Below are positions 5,703 to 7,721 of a stretch of DNA of 7,721 nt, in pieces. A program made the position numbers and the translations under genes. How positions within the stretch are numbered: position 1 is the stretch's first letter; the number at the start of each line of letters is the position of its first letter. A model generated the notes under the pieces. That model saw only the letters and a list, made by a program, of their open reading frames with translations. It was not told the DNA's origin and searched no databases. Origin of the DNA: an uncultured Lachnospiraceae bacterium (GTDB lineage Bacteria > Bacillota > Clostridia > Lachnospirales > Lachnospiraceae); NCBI GenBank assembly GCA_905236545.1, contig CAJOQO010000160.1, forward strand, positions 1 through 7,721, given 5' to 3'.

Positions 5703-7547
5703 TCAGGCAGCGATATCCTCCTCCGTCTCCGCCTGGAAATAACCATTCATCAGATCAGACAGATATGCATCGTCAAAAAACTTCCTGAAGCCGGGCATCC
5801 CCTCATCAACGCCAAAGAATCCAAGGACAGACTCCGCCACCTTGTTGCGGTCCGCTTCGATCGGCAGGTCGATCCTGCACCCTCCTTCCACGTCGTCTCC
5901 GCCGGAATCCGTCAGCTGCCACTGGGCACTGGACATCATATAGCTGAAGCCTTCCGCGTCAGCTCCGACCTGGACACAGCAGGATCCCCCGCTGCTGGGT
6001 TCACCGATCAGCACTGCGCCGGCTTCCTGGATGATGATCGGAAACAGGTTTCCGCAGGAGAAGGCATGACGGGTGACCAGAACGCCATAATTGAAATCGT
6101 ACTTCAGCTCCCTGTCCTTCTCATCATAAACACCGTCGAGGTTCGTATCCGCGTCAAAAGTAAAGGTCATCTTCCTGTCCGTGATCTTATGAATCCCGTA
6201 CAGCTGCGTCTGGCCTGTCGTCACAGCGAGGATCGACATCATCACATCGGGACTTCCGCCTGAGTTGCAGCTCAGGTCAAAGATCACGTTCTCGATCTCA
6301 GGATTCTCCGAAGCCTTTCTGAGGCCGGTAAGGACGGTTCCCAGGCAATCCTGCGGAATCTCCCCTTCCCCGGCGTAATAAAGCTGCCAGCCGGTCTCGT
6401 CCGGCATAAACGAATCAAGGCGTATGATCGCTGTATTATCGTATTCCCGGTATGATTCCGTCCCCCAATACTTCTGCCGCTGCAGTGATATGGTCTCATG
6501 CAGCGTCTGCTTCAGATAGATCGGACTGCTCAGAAGATCAGCTGTAAACTCCAGACCCATCACAGGTATCCCAAACACCGTTTCGGCCGATTCTTCGTTT
6601 TCCGCGATGACGGAACTCCCACTGAGAAAAAGCGTATGTCCGTCACCAAGATAAACCATCAGCAGCTCATTAAGGCCGGACATATACTCCGGAAGATTCC
6701 GGGACTTCAGTTTCCTGATCAGCTTTTCCCCTTTTTCCCCGAGATTAAGAAGCGCCTTCTCCAGTCCGTATTCCGCAACCGCTTCTTCCAGCGGAGCCTT
6801 TCCGGGATGCCCGTAGAAAGAATCGATGTTGAAGCACAGATCGGCATAACACTGCTGAGCCAGATCCTCCGGCCGGTCCTTCCCCTCCAGCTCCGCTTTC
6901 AGCCGTTCCGTCTCATACAGGCCGGCAACAGATCCTCCGGAAAGGAGTGCTCTCTGTATATAGAGTTTTTCACCGTTATACAGGAGATGATTTGTCGCAA
7001 TATCCGTCATGATGTTGGAAAGCGTTGAAACAGGGAGATAAACGTCTGTGTCGTCCGCATACATCCGGATCCCGTATCCGCCCAGATCCAGCGTGACAGG
7101 CGCAGCCTCTCCCTCAAATTCCACATCCGTAATCCGGATGAATCTGGTGGCTGTGTCTTTCCATCCGAGCGCTTTATCCTCCAGCGGAAGCGGAAGATCA
7201 AAGAACCCGTTCCAGTCTGCGACAGTAATCACGCCGGCGTCAGGATCACAGACTGCCTCTTCCCCGATCTCATTCTCAAAGACAACGGTTCCATCCTCCT
7301 TTTTCTCCAGCTTCAGAGGCCGCTGGAATACATACTCTGAACAGGTGCCGATCCCCAGATAAGGGACGTTCGGGGTCGCCTCGTAGAAGCGAAGATCCAT
7401 CTCTCCCGCCTCTACGCCATTGGCAATCACCTTCACCTTCTGCTCTGAAAAAAGCGGTTCCGTTTCCGTTTCAGCCGCACCCGCACATACGCTGAAGCCG
7501 AAAAGCATCATGCATGACATGCTTAATACAAAGTTCCTTTTTTTCAC
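5703..7547 (-). CDS. Secreted S41-family peptidase-like protein, tricorn (S41B)-type active site
   Basis: Probable extracellular serine peptidase of 614 residues. It starts with a signal peptide (KKR, hydrophobic 6-22, likely cleavage near AGA|A at 24). A beta-rich N-terminal part follows, with a copper-amine-oxidase-like stalk motif around 167-200 (VYLPVSTL...YNGEKLYI). The S41 core shows DGHT (302-305), FDLSCNSGG (N428-G431), AFSCGN with presumed nucleophile S497, GEPSSGG (515-521) and E554 before a GCRIDLP segment. The Lys of the CtpA-type Ser-Lys dyad (normally in a GKG motif after GEPT) is absent. H304, S497 and E554 instead have spacing close to tricorn H746, S965 and E1023, which points to a Ser-His mechanism. 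No PDZ domain is visible. GTG 7547 is chosen for its AGGAG site 6 nt upstream and because the signal peptide then starts at the N-terminus; upstream TTG 7604 lacks both. The mature part has ten cysteines, several beside the active site. The substrate is unknown. Confidence 0.85.
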   Translation of the reverse strand: MKKRNFVLSMSCMMLFGFSVCAGAAETETEPLFSEQKVKVIANGVEAGEMDLRFYEATPNVPYLGIGTCSEYVFQRPLKLEKKEDGTVVFENEIGEEAVCDPDAGVITVADWNGFFDLPLPLEDKALGWKDTATRFIRITDVEFEGEAAPVTLDLGGYGIRMYADDTDVYLPVSTLSNIMTDIATNHLLYNGEKLYIQRALLSGGSVAGLYETERLKAELEGKDRPEDLAQQCYADLCFNIDSFYGHPGKAPLEEAVAEYGLEKALLNLGEKGEKLIRKLKSRNLPEYMSGLNELLMVYLGDGHTLFLSGSSVIAENEESAETVFGIPVMGLEFTADLLSSPIYLKQTLHETISLQRQKYWGTESYREYDNTAIIRLDSFMPDETGWQLYYAGEGEIPQDCLGTVLTGLRKASENPEIENVIFDLSCNSGGSPDVMMSILAVTTGQTQLYGIHKITDRKMTFTFDADTNLDGVYDEKDRELKYDFNYGVLVTRHAFSCGNLFPIIIQEAGAVLIGEPSSGGSCCVQVGADAEGFSYMMSSAQWQLTDSGGDDVEGGCRIDLPIEADRNKVAESVLGFFGVDEGMPGFRKFFDDAYLSDLMNGYFQAETEEDIAA

Positions 7548-7553
7548 TTGATT

Positions 7554-7558
7554 CTCCT
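7554..7558 (-). promoter_or_regulatory. Ribosome binding site AGGAG of the peptidase gene
   Basis: On the minus strand AGGAG, within AAAGGAGA, stands 6 nt before GTG 7547. This is the best ribosome site in the upstream region. It sets the start 19 codons inside the longest open frame, directly at the KKR of the signal peptide. Confidence 0.8.
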
Positions 7559-7643
7559 TTCTTTTCCTTCGGTCTCTGCTTTCAATTCTGTATCCGATCA
7601 ACAACTCATCCCTCTGCAGATCCTGCCTGTGATTCTTTTATAC

Positions 7644-7652
7644 AGTATATCA
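7644..7652 (-). promoter_or_regulatory. Extended -10 promoter candidate for the peptidase gene
   Basis: The minus strand reads TGATATACT, an extended -10 element (TGn plus TATACT, 5 of 6 to consensus). At a 17-nt spacer the -35 position is only AAAAAA, so any promoter would rely on the extended -10. Transcription would start near 7637 and give a leader of about 90 nt. A second -10-like TATAAA (7637-7642) overlaps downstream. The perfect palindrome TATACAGTATA (plus strand, 7639-7649) covers both, which could be an operator or just AT-rich symmetry. Confidence 0.5.
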
Positions 7653-7694
7653 CATTAGAAGTCTTCTTTTTTCGTATGAAATGGATATCCTTCC

Positions 7695-7717
7695 GATACA
7701 GGCTGCAATGATACAGG
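7695..7717. repeat. Direct repeat of GATACAGG upstream of the peptidase promoter
   Basis: GATACAGG occurs at 7695-7702 and again at 7710-7717, a 15-bp period. The pair sits about 45 to 65 bp upstream of the extended -10 element, where an activator could bind. Two short copies alone are weak evidence. The rest of 7653-7721 shows no gene. Confidence 0.3.
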
Positions 7718-7721
7718 TCAC

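Noticed and set aside
5649..6263. Open frame on the plus strand, antisense to the peptidase C-terminal half (204 codons)
   Set aside because: The opposite strand encodes clear S41 motifs through the same stretch. The antisense product shows no domain and no plausible start site.
7548..7604. Extended peptidase N-terminus from TTG 7604
   Set aside because: The added 19 residues are highly charged and would precede the signal peptide. The AGGAG site lies inside this stretch and points to GTG 7547.
129..7721. GTGACCTGTA at 129-138 and its reverse complement at 7712-7721, as possible element ends
   Set aside because: Only 10 bases match and the similarity stops at once. Many such 10-base inverted matches are expected by chance in a window this size, and no transposase or integrase is present.

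Overview
The window reads like part of a chromosome from an anaerobic gut Firmicute, most likely Lachnospiraceae or another Clostridia. This is inferred from the style of the proteins: tandem extracellular solute-binding domains fused to GGDEF output, a dCache hybrid kinase, and a secreted S41-type protease with a stalk-like N-terminus. Strong Shine-Dalgarno sites (GGAGG, AGGAG) and base composition near half G+C also fit. No mobile-element gene, tRNA, rRNA or CRISPR array is visible.

Layout. Positions 1-180 hold no gene I can support, but contain a cluster of inverted and direct repeats able to form competing hairpins. A promoter with a perfect TATAAT (204-209) and a GGAGG site lead into a long plus-strand gene (301-3441). 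It encodes a membrane diguanylate cyclase with two extracellular Venus-flytrap domains, one transmembrane helix, an intact GGDEF domain, a receiver domain and a degenerate second GGDEF domain. It ends in an intrinsic terminator at the junction with two minus-strand genes. Reading leftwards from the right edge, these are a secreted S41-like (tricorn-type) peptidase (7547-5703) and a hybrid histidine kinase with a dCache sensor (5628-3469). A perfect 17-bp inverted repeat sits between them, just after the peptidase stop.

How they may work together (inference). The kinase's dCache domain carries the spaced residues of the amino-acid-binding motif, and the cyclase carries solute-binding domains of a fold that often binds amino acids. 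With a secreted peptidase next door, the region looks like a nutrient-sensing locus that turns extracellular amino-acid or peptide signals into c-di-GMP and phosphotransfer signals. The kinase is a hybrid without an HPt domain, and the cyclase has an internal receiver without its own kinase, so a phosphorelay link between them is possible but unproven.

For two of the three genes the longest open frame overstates the N-terminus. I moved the kinase start to ATG 5628 and the peptidase start to GTG 7547.
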